From: Ipomoea triloba
Taxonomy: Eukaryota > Streptophyta > Magnoliopsida > Solanales > Convolvulaceae
NCBI RefSeq assembly: GCF_003576645.1
Contig: NC_044919.1
Location: 25,208,476-25,272,475, forward strand
DNA: 64,000 nucleotides
Direction: 5' to 3'
Under the pieces are notes generated by a model. That model saw only the letters and a list, made by a program, of their open reading frames with translations. It was not told the DNA's origin and searched no databases. Position 1 is the stretch's first letter. Every line of letters starts with the position of its first letter. A program made the position numbers and the translations under genes. Positions 49,709-64,000 of this stretch are shown piece after piece.

Positions 49709-50074
49709 CAATGGCTAGATATAGGCTAAGTAATCAAATAAGATTGAGCAAGTAATGAGATAATAACAACCTGTTGATGAGTTCCTCTCTCTTGTCCATG
49801 TTGACGAGTTTTTCAGATCATTCATGACTTTCTGCTTCATTTATTCATTCCTTAATACTGTTTCATTGGTTTGGTGATGTTATTCAATGCCTTTTCACCT
49901 AGTATCTACCACATTCAATTCGTGTTTAAAGTTTCTGTGTGTTCACCAATTCCAACATACTAATACTTTTCATCGTACTGAACTTCCACCACTTCTGCTC
50001 TACCCTACACTCAAACCCCACATCACTTTTGAAAACTATTCTCGGCCTCTGTATCCCTTGTTCCTTTGTTTGTG

Positions 50075-51276
50075 ATGGCTTCAAGCAGCAATGCAACCAA
50101 AAGCATGGAGATGGAATGTGCAGCCCTTTCCCTTTATGATCCAGAGGAGACGGAGTTCCACTTTGACGAAGAAAACTACGAAGAATCGGAGATCGAGACC
50201 CTTTTTGTTCTAGTTGGAAAACTCTTAACTGACAAACCCATAAAGTTCAACTTCTTGAGGGATACTATGGCAGCCATTTGGAGACCTGGGAAGGGATGAT
50301 GGCGAGGGAGGTCACAAACAACCTATTTGTGTTCTATTTCGTCCACGAGAGGGACATGAACCGTGTTATCGAGGACGGGCCGTGGTCGTTTGAACATAGC
50401 TTACTCTTGTTGAAGCGTGCTGACCCCAACACCCCTCCGTTCTCTGTTCCACTCAGCCATGCAGAGTTTTGGATCCAGGCTTATAATCTCCCGTGGAGCT
50501 TCCAAAACAAGAAGACGGCAGAAGCTATTGGGTCTTTCCTGGGGGAGTTTGTCAAAATGGACGAGGTGAACATGACTGGCCTTTGGAAGCCGTTTATGAG
50601 AGTGAGGGTTTGCATTGACATCTCCCTACCTCTCAAACGGAAAATGAAGATCCAGCCGAACAGAGGTGAAGCATTTTACGTGGACTTCAAGTATGAGAGG
50701 CTCCCTACGTTTTGTTTCATTTGCGGCATCATTGGACATAGCGAGAGATTCTGTAGCATGCAGTTTGAAGGAGTAACTGAAGACTTTGTTAGGCCTTTCA
50801 GTGCAGAACTAAGGGCCTCCGGCCAGCGAGTTCAACCTAACCTCGGCCAAAAATGGCTGTTATAGGAACTTCCCTGACGGTCGACCAATGTGGGAGATGC
50901 AGGAACCACTTTTGGGAACGCTAATCAAGAGCATGTACAGGGAGAAGATGCAGGCAAAAAGAACGGGTCAGAGGAAGGGCATTATCCAGCAGATCAAAGC
51001 AACCAAACTGACTTTGTTCAGAGTGTTGCAACACTAAATGAAAAGCATAAGGAACTGACCAACCATTTAATGTCCACAGAGTCAAGTTCAAACTTGGGCC
51101 TTTCTCAATTCACTTATGGATCAAATCTCTTGGAGCAAAGGAAACGGAAAGTGGGCCGAACCCATGAAGAGTCCACAAACGAAGATAATATGGGTATGGA
51201 CTTCTCCTTTCAGTTTGCTGAGCCAAAAAACTTGCTGGAGGCGGGACTTGGACCCCAGGCCCGCCAAGACCAATGA
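50075..51276 (+). pseudogene. LINE ORF1 (DUF4283, zinc knuckle)
   Basis: Starts MASSSNATKSMEMECAALSL. The DUF4283 region has NNLFVFYFVHERDMNRVIED and GPWSFEHSLLLLKR, then FWIQAYNLPWSF and KPFMRVRVCIDISLPLKR. The intact CCHC knuckle CFICGIIGHSERFC (near 50720) is followed by a Ser/Glu-rich tail. Disruptions: a one-base loss near 50290 shifts the frame, and a stop at 50863 splits off the tail (50890-51276). LINE ORF1 proteins bind the element RNA. It overlaps the start of ORF2 slightly. Confidence 0.85.
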
Positions 51277-53970
51277 GTTTCTTATCTTGGAACTGTCGAG
51301 GACTGGGCAACCCTTCGACAGTTCAAGTATTAGTGGACCTTGTCCACCAGAGAAAGCCCGTGGTGATTTTTCTTATGGAGACACTAGTCAATAATTATAA
51401 AATGCAAGGTATTAAAACTAAGCTGGGCTGGCACGGATGTTTCACTGTGGAACCTGTGGGCCGAGGAGGAGGTTTGGCCCTTTTGTGGAAGGAAGAAACC
51501 AAAGTCTCGGTGTCTTCCTTCTCCCAAAATCATATCGACACAGAAATTCAGCTTGCGGGAAATAATCTTATTTGGAGATTTACTGGGTTCTACGGAATGC
51601 CAGAGAGGACAAGAAGAGCAGCATCGTGGGACCTCTTGGTGGATTTAGCGGCGAGAAGCGAGTTACCTTGGCTCGTAATGGGAGATTTTAATGATCTTCT
51701 CTACCAAGAAGAAAAAAGAGGTACACATCCACATCCCGAACCTTTAATTAGAGGCTTCACCGCTGTTGTGGAGAGTAGTGGGTTGAGAGATTTTCCTTTC
51801 CAAGGTTATCAATTAGACAGGGGGACCCCCTATCCCCATATATTTTTATTCTGATTGCAGAAGGTTTGAGTGCGATGATAAGAAGTCTGGAAGCCAGGGG
51901 AGGTCTGCATGGGATTTCTATTGCAAGAGGAGCCCCAAAGATATCTCACTTACTCTTTGCAGACGACAGTTTCATTTTTATAAAAGCAAACCAGGTGGAG
52001 AGCACAATTCTGAAAAACATGCTGGAAATCTATGGTAGGGCTTCGGGCCAGCTCATCAATTATAACAAATCTGCTGTTTTCTTCAGTACTAATGTAAACA
52101 GAGATAGGAGGGATCAGGTCATGAGCATTCTCCAAGTAAACAAGGAAGGAGCTGATGGTAACTACTTGGGGCTGCCGACTATCATTGGTAGGAATAAAAA
52201 AAGCATCCTCGGATTCATCAAGGAGCGTATTATAAAGAGAATGCAAAGCTGGACTAATAGGTTCCTTACTAGAGTAGGGAGAGAGATTCTGCTGAAAAAT
52301 GTAATTCAAGCCATTCCCCTTCATGCCATGAGCTTATTTCTGTTGCCTAAGACGATTATTGAGGATCTTGAGAGAGCAATGAACTCATTTTGGTGGAAAT
52401 GGAAGTGTGGGAGTAGAGGTGGGATTAATTGGATGGCTTGGAATCACCTCACTAAGGCACGTCATTGGAGAGGTCTCAACTTTAGAAATCTGAGGGATTT
52501 CAATCTCGCCATGATCTCTAAACAAACATGGAGAATTATGCAGAATCCTTCCTCACTGGTTGCAAGAGTTTATAAAGCAAAATACTTCCTTACTTGTTCC
52601 ATTCTGACAGCAAAGAAAGGTGGTAACCCCTCGTTTATATGAAGCAGCATGGTTGAGACCCAAGAAATCATCAGGAAGCATAGTAGGTGGAGAATTGGAG
52701 ATGGTAACTCAGTCAAGATCTGGGGTGATGAGTGGTTACCTGACCGTGATAATGCTAAGGTACAAACACCGCCATTCCCCTTTCTACAGGATGCACAGGT
52801 TTCGGCATTAATGATGGTTGACAACTCTGGATGGGATGCAAAAGTGATCCGGGACATCTTTGAGGAAAGAGACGCCAATTTGATCCTGAGTATACCTCTA
52901 CCACAAGTAAAGAGGAACGATAAATTAATCTGGAATGTCGGCAACAAGGGGTCATTTACAGTGAAGGACTGTTACAAGAGTATTTCTAATCCATATGATC
53001 AATCACAAAGAAAGCCTTGGACTGCTATGTGGAATCTCAACATACGCAGGAAAATCAAATCTTTTGTTTGGCAAGCTTGCTCTAGCTGTTTACCCATGGC
53101 CGATAATTTGAGAATGAAACGTGTCCACTGCCCTGCAGAGTGCCAAATGTGCCTTGTCAAGGATGAGTCTGCCATGCACCTGTTTACTAAGTGCAACTTT
53201 TCTAATGCAGTGTGGAGGATGAGTGGTCTTCCTTTGATCACTTCTGGTTTTAACTCCTTTGCATAGTGGGTGGACCTACATATTCTGAAGTTGGACGTTG
53301 ATAAATGCGATTTGCTGCTTATGTTATGTTGGAAGATATGAACGACACGTAACGATAAAATCTGGAATGGGAAGATGGCATCTCCAAGCTCACTGGTAGA
53401 AGGAACTAAATGTTACTTAGCAGACTGGATCAATATTGTGAACATGGGAGAGAGAAACAATGCTGCTGCCAGTACCAAACCGGAACAAAAATGGGAGAGG
53501 TCGGGCCAAGGATACCTAAAGCTTAATATTGATGCAGCTGTTCGTCCCAACAATGGTCGCATGGGATTTGGCTGGGTGCTTAGTGATGAATATGGTCTTT
53601 TTGTTGCAGCCGGAAGCATCCTAGCAATGGCGTCTTCACCCCAAGGGAAGCTGAGGCAATGGCTGTGAGGGAAGCACTTAGTTGGATCAAGGATCATGGT
53701 TACAGCCAAGTGGAGGTGGAAACTGATGCTCTACAAATTATTCAAAGCTTGAAGCAGAGTGTTGATGACTCTTCTTTTGATCTTATTTTACTAGATGTTA
53801 AAGATTTGCTACTCTCACTTACAGATGTAGCTATCTCTCATGTCAGTCGCACCGCGAATAGAGTTGCCCATAGTTTAGCTAGGGAAACTTGTTCTATGTC
53901 TGTGCATCAGGAGTGGACTTCCGTCCCTCCTTCTTTCATTGTCGATGATCTGTACTTTGATTTGAATTAA
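51273..53970 (+). pseudogene. LINE ORF2 (EN-RT-RNase H), internally deleted
   Basis: Endonuclease from MSFLSWNCRGLGNP (51273) through VIFLMETLVN, LPWLVMGDFNDLLYQEEKRG and FPFQGYQL (about 51812). There the sequence jumps straight to the RT fragment GTPYPHIFLF, so the end of EN and most of the RT palm are missing. RT resumes with FADDSFIFIKA (near 51955), REILLKNVIQAIPLHAMSLF and NSFWWKWK. zf-RVT has CQMCLVKDESAMHLFTKC (near 53140), and RNase H runs 53503-53970 with a frame change near 53660. Stops occur at 51852 and 52640. The element cannot move itself. Confidence 0.88.
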
Positions 53971-54077
53971 TGAAATTTCCTTTTATCCTCAAAAAAAAAA
54001 AAACAATTGCTAGCTAAAGGATTGTGCTATGTTCACTACTTTCAAGGAAGATTCCTTGCTTCTAAAATGTAAAATGC

Positions 54078-54079
<2 letters not shown>

Positions 54080-54119
<40 letters not shown>

Positions 54120-54970
54120 CTGCACTCTCGTGCAAACTCTCGCCCAGGTAGGAAATGAGAACGCTCCACAGCCGTCCACGTGTCCAGATCAACGAATCAG
54201 ATGCAATTTTAAAAAAATGACGCGGTGGCATTTTTGTAAATAATTGGAACTTTGGTGCACCTAGTTTCACTTACAAGTGCACCTAGTTTCACTTAAAAGT
54301 GCACCTAGTTTCACTTAAAAGTGCACCTAGTTTCACTTACAAGTGCACCTATTTTCGCACCTATTTTCACTTACAAGTGCGAGTAATTTACCTTGTTAAT
54401 ATTCATGCACTTATTTTCGCAAATATTTTCACTTACAAATGCAAGTAATTTACCTTGTTAATATTCATGCACCTAGGTGCAACCTAGGTGCACCTAGTTT
54501 TAACATAGGTTGCACCTAGTTATAACACTAGGTGCACCTAGTTATAACATTAGGTGCACTTAGTATTGATGCTCACTGTACAATTCACTTGCACCTGTAA
54601 TACATTTAACTTGCATCTGCAATACATTTTACTTGCACTTGTGCAAGTAATTTACTTTGTTAACATTCATGCACCTGGTTGCACCCTATGTGCACCTAGT
54701 TTTAACATTAAGTGCACCTAGTTATAACATTAGGTGCAATTAGTATTGATGCTCATTGTACAATTTACTTGCACTTGTAATACATTTTACTTGCACGTGT
54801 GCACCTATTTTCACTTGCAGGTGCAAGTAATTTACCTTGTTAACATTTATGCACCTGGGTGCACCTATGTGCACCTAGTTATAACATGACGTGCACCTAG
54901 TTATAACGTTAGGTGCAACTACATTCCGGACACGTGNNNNNNNNNNNNNNNNNNNNNNNNNNNNNNNNNN

Positions 54971-55058
<88 letters not shown>
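54080..55058. mobile_element. (TA)n-bounded element with GTGCACCTAG array and assembly gap
   Basis: (AT)n at about 54081-54116 and 54971-55058. Between them a GC-richer start (gggctgcactctcgtgcaaac) and a long array of gtgcacctagtttcactta / ataacattaggtgca words. A gap of 34 Ns at 54937-54970. Confidence 0.55.
54255..54925 (+). repeat. GTGCACCTAGT tandem array
   Basis: Perfect 23-bp units near the start (gtgcacctagtttcacttaa/caa, five in a row at 54252-54345), then drifting longer units of about 200 bp (caagtaatttaccttgttaa, ttcatgcacct). Reaches the N gap. Confidence 0.75.
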
Positions 55059-55063
<5 letters not shown>

Positions 55064-55261
55064 TACCCTTATCCTGCAAGTGTATTTCACTTTCAAAAAT
55101 ACGTCTCAAATTCACATCATCAAATTTAAAATTACTTCATTATTTTCCCTACATTCCTGCAATACTCTCTCACTCTAAAAAAACAATCCCACCTTCACAT
55201 CTCAATTATAAATTCTTATATTTTCCAGTAAATAAATACATATAATACCAATAAAATATTT
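55059..55261. other. Junction between the (TA)n element and the gag fragment
   Basis: About 200 bp of AT-rich sequence with no recognisable feature. Confidence 0.4.
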
Positions 55262-57653
55262 AAAAGGCAGTTTTTGCAACAACGGGCTCACCGGCGGCAA
55301 CGGCGACATTCGCCCATGGAGGGGGCTGTTGGCCGGTGTATCTGCGGTAACACGTCACCGCTGTGTGATCGTGAGAGCGGTAGATATGACAGCAGGGGGT
55401 GCCACGACCGCGATTCTGACCGCCACGTCCACGCCCGTTCCGGCCGCGATTGTGACCTGCACCGGTTCCGTTTTTCCCGCCAAACACGCCATCGCCCGAT
55501 TGACGTCGCTGTTGACCTGCGTACAGCGCCGAAGGAGACCCGCCGGCTGATACACTCTCATTTGTACCTATTTTACTTGTGTTTTTATGTAGGTTTTATA
55601 GTTAATTGTGTGATAAAATGTTGTGTCCAATGCTTATTTCCATGTTTTCATATTTAAAATGGTATAATTCTTGGTTTAAATGTTTTTGATGTGTTTAGAA
55701 GTGCATTAGAACCATTTGTGAACAAAAGCCAATCCAAAGGAGCCAAAGAGTTGTAATTCCCGCTACTATGGCGACATCTTGGTAATCGGACCGTATCTCT
55801 TCCTATGAATATCCAAATGAGATGATTCTTGAGCCATTGGAAAGAAGACTTCAAGGGCTACAACTCTTTTGAAGACATCAAAGTGTAGATTGAAAGGGAA
55901 AATGGTCAAAAGATCAAAGAGTTGTAATTTCTGCTAAATATGGCGACACCTCGGTAATTGGACCATATCTCAGCCTAGAAATATCCAAATGAGGTGATTC
56001 TTAAACCATTGGAAAAGAAGACTTCAAGGGCTACAACTCTTATGAAGACATCAAAGTGTAATTCGAAAGGGAAAAGGGTAAAAATCAGGATGCAAGTCGG
56101 AACTGCGTCACAGGAATTTTCGACGCGTCGAACTCAACTTTCGACGCGTCGAAAATCCCAAAAATGAGGCAGAATAGCCTCGTTTCGGCGCTGTAAAGAT
56201 TCGACGCGTCGAATGTCNTTTGGCTAAGATTTCCTTTGGGATTTTTGGATTGATAAGTGTTTATGAACCTATGTGCCTAGTTCTTGAATTGCTTGAATGA
56301 AATATCTATTTGGGTTTATTACTTGTGTTGTAATTGTGGCTTAATTTCTTGATGCTTGTAGTTAAGGATCCTAATTACTTGTTTCATTGCTAAATTTGTC
56401 TATGAATTAGAGCACCCACAATTGCACTTGATTCTTGTACCTCGAGAGAGGACATGTTGATTAAGGGATTTATTGTGAATAGCTCACGAGAGTGAGTATT
56501 TCAATTGTGAATAGCCCACGAGAGTGGGTATTCCATTTATTGCTTGTTCTTGATTATATGTTGTGAATAGCTCACGAGAGTGAGTATTCCAATTACCATG
56601 TTTTGGGATTGAATTACGAGAGTAATCTTTCCCTTTTAGATTGCAATCATCCACACTTGTTGAACCCGAATGATTATTTCACTTTAGATTGGCACTAGGT
56701 GATTAAACACTTTGACGCCCAAAAATCCCGCTCTTAATCTCTTGTATATAAAAGTCCGTTTGCCTTGCTTCATTTATTTTATTTTCATAATTTTAGATAA
56801 ATACCCATTGTTAACGTAGGAATAGCTTCTCGTGAATTAATTAGTAACTAGTGCTTAATACCCCGCTTCCCTGTGGATCGATAACCCCGGAATACTCCGG
56901 GTATTTGCTTGTACCTAAAAATGCTATGACCACCGGCAACCTCAGAACCAGGGTAAAATCATCCTGGAAGATGAACTCATGGGCTTGGAGAAAATCGGCA
57001 AGCTGCGGGATGGACACCGGTGTGCCAGAGACAGTCAACGACGCCGCCATTGCCCGGAATTTTGGGCGTAATCCCCTGAACACGTAAAGGTTCTGTTCAT
57101 CAAGGGATACAGGACGGTCGGCCAGGGCTAGATTTTCGACCAACAGTTGGGCACGGCCAAGGTATTCGGACGTCGAGCTGTTCTCCTAGCGAAGGGCTTG
57201 AAACTGTCCAAGGAGATTGAGGCACCGAGCACGGCTGGACGAACCCAAGGCGGCGGTGATGGATGCCCAGACCTCGCGAGCGGTGCTCCGCCCTACCGCA
57301 AGGTACATCACTTCGTCGGACAATGAGGAGATCAAAAGTGAGAAGATGGATTGGTCCTACTGCACCCACGTAGCGTGGGCAGGATTCGGAGGTGCTGCTA
57401 CGACGGCAGTGGTGCCAGCAGTGGCCGGAGCTGCAAGGGTTGGCGGCGGGCATGGCAGTGTACCATCCACATAGCCTAGGAGGCCTTATCCTCGCAGGAA
57501 TGGAACAAGCTAGGTGCGCCAAAACAGGAAGTTCCTGGTCGTGAGCTTAATGGAGACGAAATGGTGGGCGGAGGAGAGTGGGTTGGTGTTGGTGACCGGA
57601 GCCGCCGCGATGGTGTTCTCAACCGGACGCTCGGTGACAGAATTAGTCGACAT
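55262..57653 (-). pseudogene. Copia gag, split by a solo LTR
   Basis: The - strand starts MSTNSVTERPVENTIAAAPV (ATG 57653-57651), then NFLFWRTQLVPFLRG (a stop follows), EVMYLAVGRSTAREVWASI, RCLNLLGQFQALR, NLYVFRGLRPKFRAMAASLT and QAHEFIFQDDFTLV. These are UBN2-type copia gag motifs. The solo LTR 55548-56932 interrupts it; gag continues at 55547 with Gly/Arg-rich sequence and a zinc knuckle in which the second Cys is Tyr (CHIYRSHDHTAVTC). It is truncated at about 55262. No pol remains. Confidence 0.8.
55548..56932 (-). mobile_element. Solo LTR (1385 bp) in copia gag
   Basis: Begins TGATACACTC and ends GCTATGACCA, flanked by a perfect 5-bp TSD CCGGC (55543-55547, 56933-56937). Contains three TTCGACGCGTCGA-type palindromes (56115-56215), an N at 56219 and repeated gtgaatagctcacgagagtgagta words (56475-56590). 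Orientation is uncertain. Confidence 0.8.
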
Positions 57654-57693
57654 GGTGGTAGGAAAAGGAGAGAGAAAAAATTTCCTATCGCTA

Positions 57694-57703
57694 GCTGATA
57701 CCA
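57694..57703 (-). other. Copia primer-binding site
   Basis: The reverse strand reads TGGTATCAGC, two bases inside the presumed LTR end and about 40 bp before the gag ATG. Confidence 0.75.
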
Positions 57704-57705
57704 GA

Positions 57706-57889
57706 TGAGTTTTGAATAATGTGGTTCAATCAATCGTTCAGTACAAGAGAGTCTATATCTCTAAACTACCTGATTGACTCCTATACAACAGGATGGTTAC
57801 AGCAAACTATTCTAAGCCACACAACACATATTGACCATACAACAAGGTTAGTATCAAATAATAATAATAACATAAATAATATAACTCAC
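57706..57889 (-). mobile_element. Copia 5' LTR (approximate)
   Basis: Sequence outside the PBS with copia LTR character; on the - strand it ends ...TTCAAAACTCA. The outer border is estimated from the TG/CA rule near 57889; no second LTR in the window. Confidence 0.5.
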
Positions 57890-57934
57890 AGGAAGAAGAT
57901 TCCTTTTTGCAAGTACTCTTTAGAGGTTTAAAAG

Positions 57935-58280
57935 TGTTTGGTAACGTAGTTAATTTATAAGTCAATTTTGACTTATTTGACCAATATTAATTGTTTGACT
58001 TAGTTAAACAGTCAATATAGATGTTTGATTAATTAGTTTTTTGTGTAACAGTCAATATATATGTTTGATTAATTAGTTTTTTTTTGTAATAGTCAATATA
58101 TGTGTTTGATTAATTAGTTTTTTTGTAACAGTCAATATAGGTGTTTGATTAATTAGTTTTTTCTGCTCAAAGCAGTTATTTCAAACAGATCAAAACATAC
58201 AACTTTCTACAATCAGCTCATGCTATCAACTAGTCAAATCCACGAATCCAATTATCTAATAGCTATTTGCCAAACACCCA
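57935..58280. mobile_element. Tourist/PIF-like MITE with internal tandem repeat
   Basis: Ends aagtgtttggtaacg and atttgccaaacaccc are inverted. Inside, a unit of about 50 bp (gtttgattaattagttttttgtaacagtcaatata) occurs four times (58020-58165). Confidence 0.6.
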
Positions 58281-58612
58281 CATTGTCTCCGTTCTTTGTG
58301 TTAATATTTATAGACAAATAAAGAAATAAATGAACATGAATTCTCATCTCAAATGGAAGAAAGAAAGCATAAACCAAGTATACAAATTTTTAGCTATTTA
58401 TTTCATTTAAATAATAAGAGAATAATATCAGTCTTCATATTACATTGAAGCCTCAACTTGGTAAATTGAATTGTCCTAAAAGTTAAAACAAAAAAATAAT
58501 CATTCAAGTGTAGCTAAGTATGAAAAACAAGAGAGAGAGAGCAAAAGCAAACTCCTCATCAACTATACAAACAAACAAACAAACATTAATCAATTAAATT
58601 AAAGCAACCCTT

Positions 58613-62612
<4,000 letters not shown>

Positions 62613-62760
62613 TTTCGATTATTTTTTTTAATTCGTGTCTTCTCAAATCCCCTGATTCTTATGATGAAGCGACTTTGGGATTGCGAGAAAAACTCGATCT
62701 CTGTTTCCCAATTCTACTTTCTGAAACGGAAAATGGGAAAATGAGATAGTGGATCGATCG
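62613..62760 (-). promoter_or_regulatory. CDPK 5' UTR and proximal upstream
   Basis: About 150 bp before the CDPK start codon, A/T-rich next to the ATG. A GATCGATCGATCGAG repeat lies at 62753-62767. No upstream in-frame ATG extends the protein. The transcription start cannot be set from sequence alone. Confidence 0.35.
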
Positions 62761-62954
62761 ATCGAGATTGATGGAAAGGCAACACTTCTGTTACGTTGTT
62801 TGGCGGGGAATGTAATGTGGACACCGGTTGGGTTGGAGTTGGTCACTATTTTTCTTGTGCAGCTCAATTTTACAAACATCCAAATACTAACTAACTAACT
62901 AACGTTTGGATAAACTTTTTTTCTTTTAGCGCAATCAACTGGCTAAATCATAGT

Positions 62955-63130
62955 GTGAGCATAAATATAATATAAACATAAATGTACAGTCCAACTATCA
63001 GTTTAGGCTTTTAGTTGGATGAAGCACATGATTTCATTTGGTATCAGAGCCATGCAAAAGGTCATGGTTACATTTACATAAATGTGCAGTCCAACTATCA
63101 GCTTAGCCTTTTAGTTGGATGGAGCACATG
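62955..63130 (+). mobile_element. Copia LTR end with PBS (fragment, duplicated)
   Basis: TGGTATCAGAGC at 63039-63050 is the standard plant copia PBS, two bases after atttcatt. The preceding cagtccaactatcagtttaggcttttagttggat block is repeated at 63089-63121 with small changes. Confidence 0.6.
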
Positions 63131-63780
63131 ATTCAATTCTTAGTTCTTGTGTGTAGGTCCAATTCAAATTTTTTAGTATTCTTGGACCTTTTACTCATAC
63201 ATGTTTTTAGTGAAATTCGAACTTAAACATTATTGTCTCCAATTCAAAATCTTGATATAGACATTTGTATTGAGATCCACATCAAAAAAGTAACTTATTA
63301 GTATCCGTCACGTTAAGAGTATAATTTAATAAGATTTTGAAGTTGATATAGTACAACTCAAACTTTATTGTTTTGACGAGGAACATTAACGTTAGTTAAG
63401 GAGATTTACTAGAATTAATAAATCAACCAAAAACATGTGTACGAGTGGATGAAATTAGATTTGTTATTTGAGTAATAAATTGAATTTGAGTTTTGCAACT
63501 GCATTAATATAGTTTCTTATGTACAAAGGAAAAATGAACATAGTTACACGTATCCAAGCCATGCAATTCACCGTATCCTTTCATAGATATTAGTTAGAGT
63601 ACAATGTAATTATTAAATAATAGATTTTGTTAGAATATCTTTATCTGTGATTTATTTGGAGTTCATGTCAGAGAAAAAGCTGAAAGGGTAGAATTACAAC
63701 TGATATGGAGGCTTCAATTTGGAGAGTCATTTATCCTAAAAAAAAAAAAAAAGGCACACTCGCACAATGCGTGATTGCGT
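63131..63780. other. No gene recognised
   Basis: AT-rich, possibly further retrotransposon leader sequence; no coding frame. Confidence 0.4.
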
Positions 63781-63789
63781 GACAATTCG

Positions 63790-63860
63790 CGCCCCAGCGG
63801 GCGCATGTACCTCACGCGCCCATTGGGGCGAGTCAAAGTGGCCGCCAGTTGGCGGCCACT
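63790..63860. repeat. Two adjacent GC-rich hairpins
   Basis: First: CGCCCCA (63790-63796) pairs with TGGGGCG (63824-63830), and inside it GGGCGC (63799-63804) pairs with GCGCCC (63816-63821). Second: AGTGGCCGCCA (63837-63847) pairs with TGGCGGCCACT (63850-63860) around a 2-base loop. A GC island in very AT-rich DNA. Confidence 0.85.
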
Positions 63861-64000
63861 ATGACATTAACTTCCTTTTTTTTTTTTTTTTCAAATGTCA
63901 GAATTTAATTTGTTTCTTTTTTCTTTTTTTCTTTTTTATTTTTTATCTCATATTCTCTCTCCTAATCACACTTATAAAAACTCCTCAAAAATCACAAAAT

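Larger units (their letters stand above)
49726..54003 (+). mobile_element. Internally deleted LINE with poly(A) and probable TSD
   Basis: ORF1, endonuclease, the end of RT, zf-RVT and RNase H in order, with a poly(A) tail at about 53990-54003. Candidate diverged TSD CAATGGCTAGATATAGG (49709-49725) and CAATTGCTAGCTAAAGG (54004-54020), 14 of 17. Younger than the 5.7-10.9 kb LINE, judging by longer open frames. Confidence 0.85.

Noticed and set aside
55274..55657. 127- and 73-codon + strand frames over the GC-rich gag region
   Set aside because: Antisense shadows of the copia gag reading frame on the - strand.

Overview
This window is a gene-poor, AT-rich, transposon-packed stretch of a nuclear plant genome. 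GT-AG introns, a NAC transcription factor, a calcium-dependent protein kinase, many (AT)n and (AAT)n microsatellites, plant-type LINEs with DUF4283-like ORF1 and RNase H, and hAT, Mutator and Harbinger MITEs all point to a eudicot, perhaps an asterid; I cannot name the species. No bacterial or viral genome features are present.

Three host genes look intact. (1) A VND7-like NAC gene on the + strand (28836-32746, 3 exons, 324 aa), a predicted regulator of xylem vessel differentiation; its second intron has a GC donor. (2) A VTT/DedA-domain (TMEM41-like) membrane protein on the + strand (42898-46094, 4 exons, 282 aa). (3) A CPK4/11/12-clade calcium-dependent protein kinase on the - strand (62612-58613, 7 exons, 498 aa). 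All reading phases close exactly in these models. They look like independent genes, not a pathway cluster. A PPR gene survives only as a broken fragment (48023-48640, - strand).

The rest is layered mobile DNA. 1-4.4 kb: a decayed copia element (- strand) split by a hAT-like element; 1.4 kb of it appears twice around a single N. 5.6-10.9 kb: a decayed LINE (- strand). 11-19 kb: an LTR-like remnant, a 5'-truncated LINE with clear target-site duplications (TSDs), and two nested hAT-like elements enclosing a SINE. 19-23 kb: a second exact duplication around an N and two related Mutator-like MITEs. 24.9-25.4, 30.1, 31.9 and 54.1-55.1 kb: elements sitting inside (TA)n tracts. 33.4-40.8 kb: one LTR retrotransposon with a perfect 5-bp TSD, carrying a Harbinger MITE, a LINE fragment, a hAT MITE and a 1.44-kb solo LTR. 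49.7-54.0 kb: an internally deleted LINE. 55.2-57.9 kb: copia gag split by a solo LTR. 58.9-59.9 kb: inverted SINE copies in two introns flanking one CDPK exon.

I found no convincing new biological system. The items most worth checking are two probable assembly duplications at N characters, the inverted repeats around CDPK exon 6, the GC-AG intron, a hAT family with shared ends but different internal motifs, and the nested insertion history at 33-41 kb. Coordinates of exons and of elements with TSDs were read base by base; other repeat borders are approximate.
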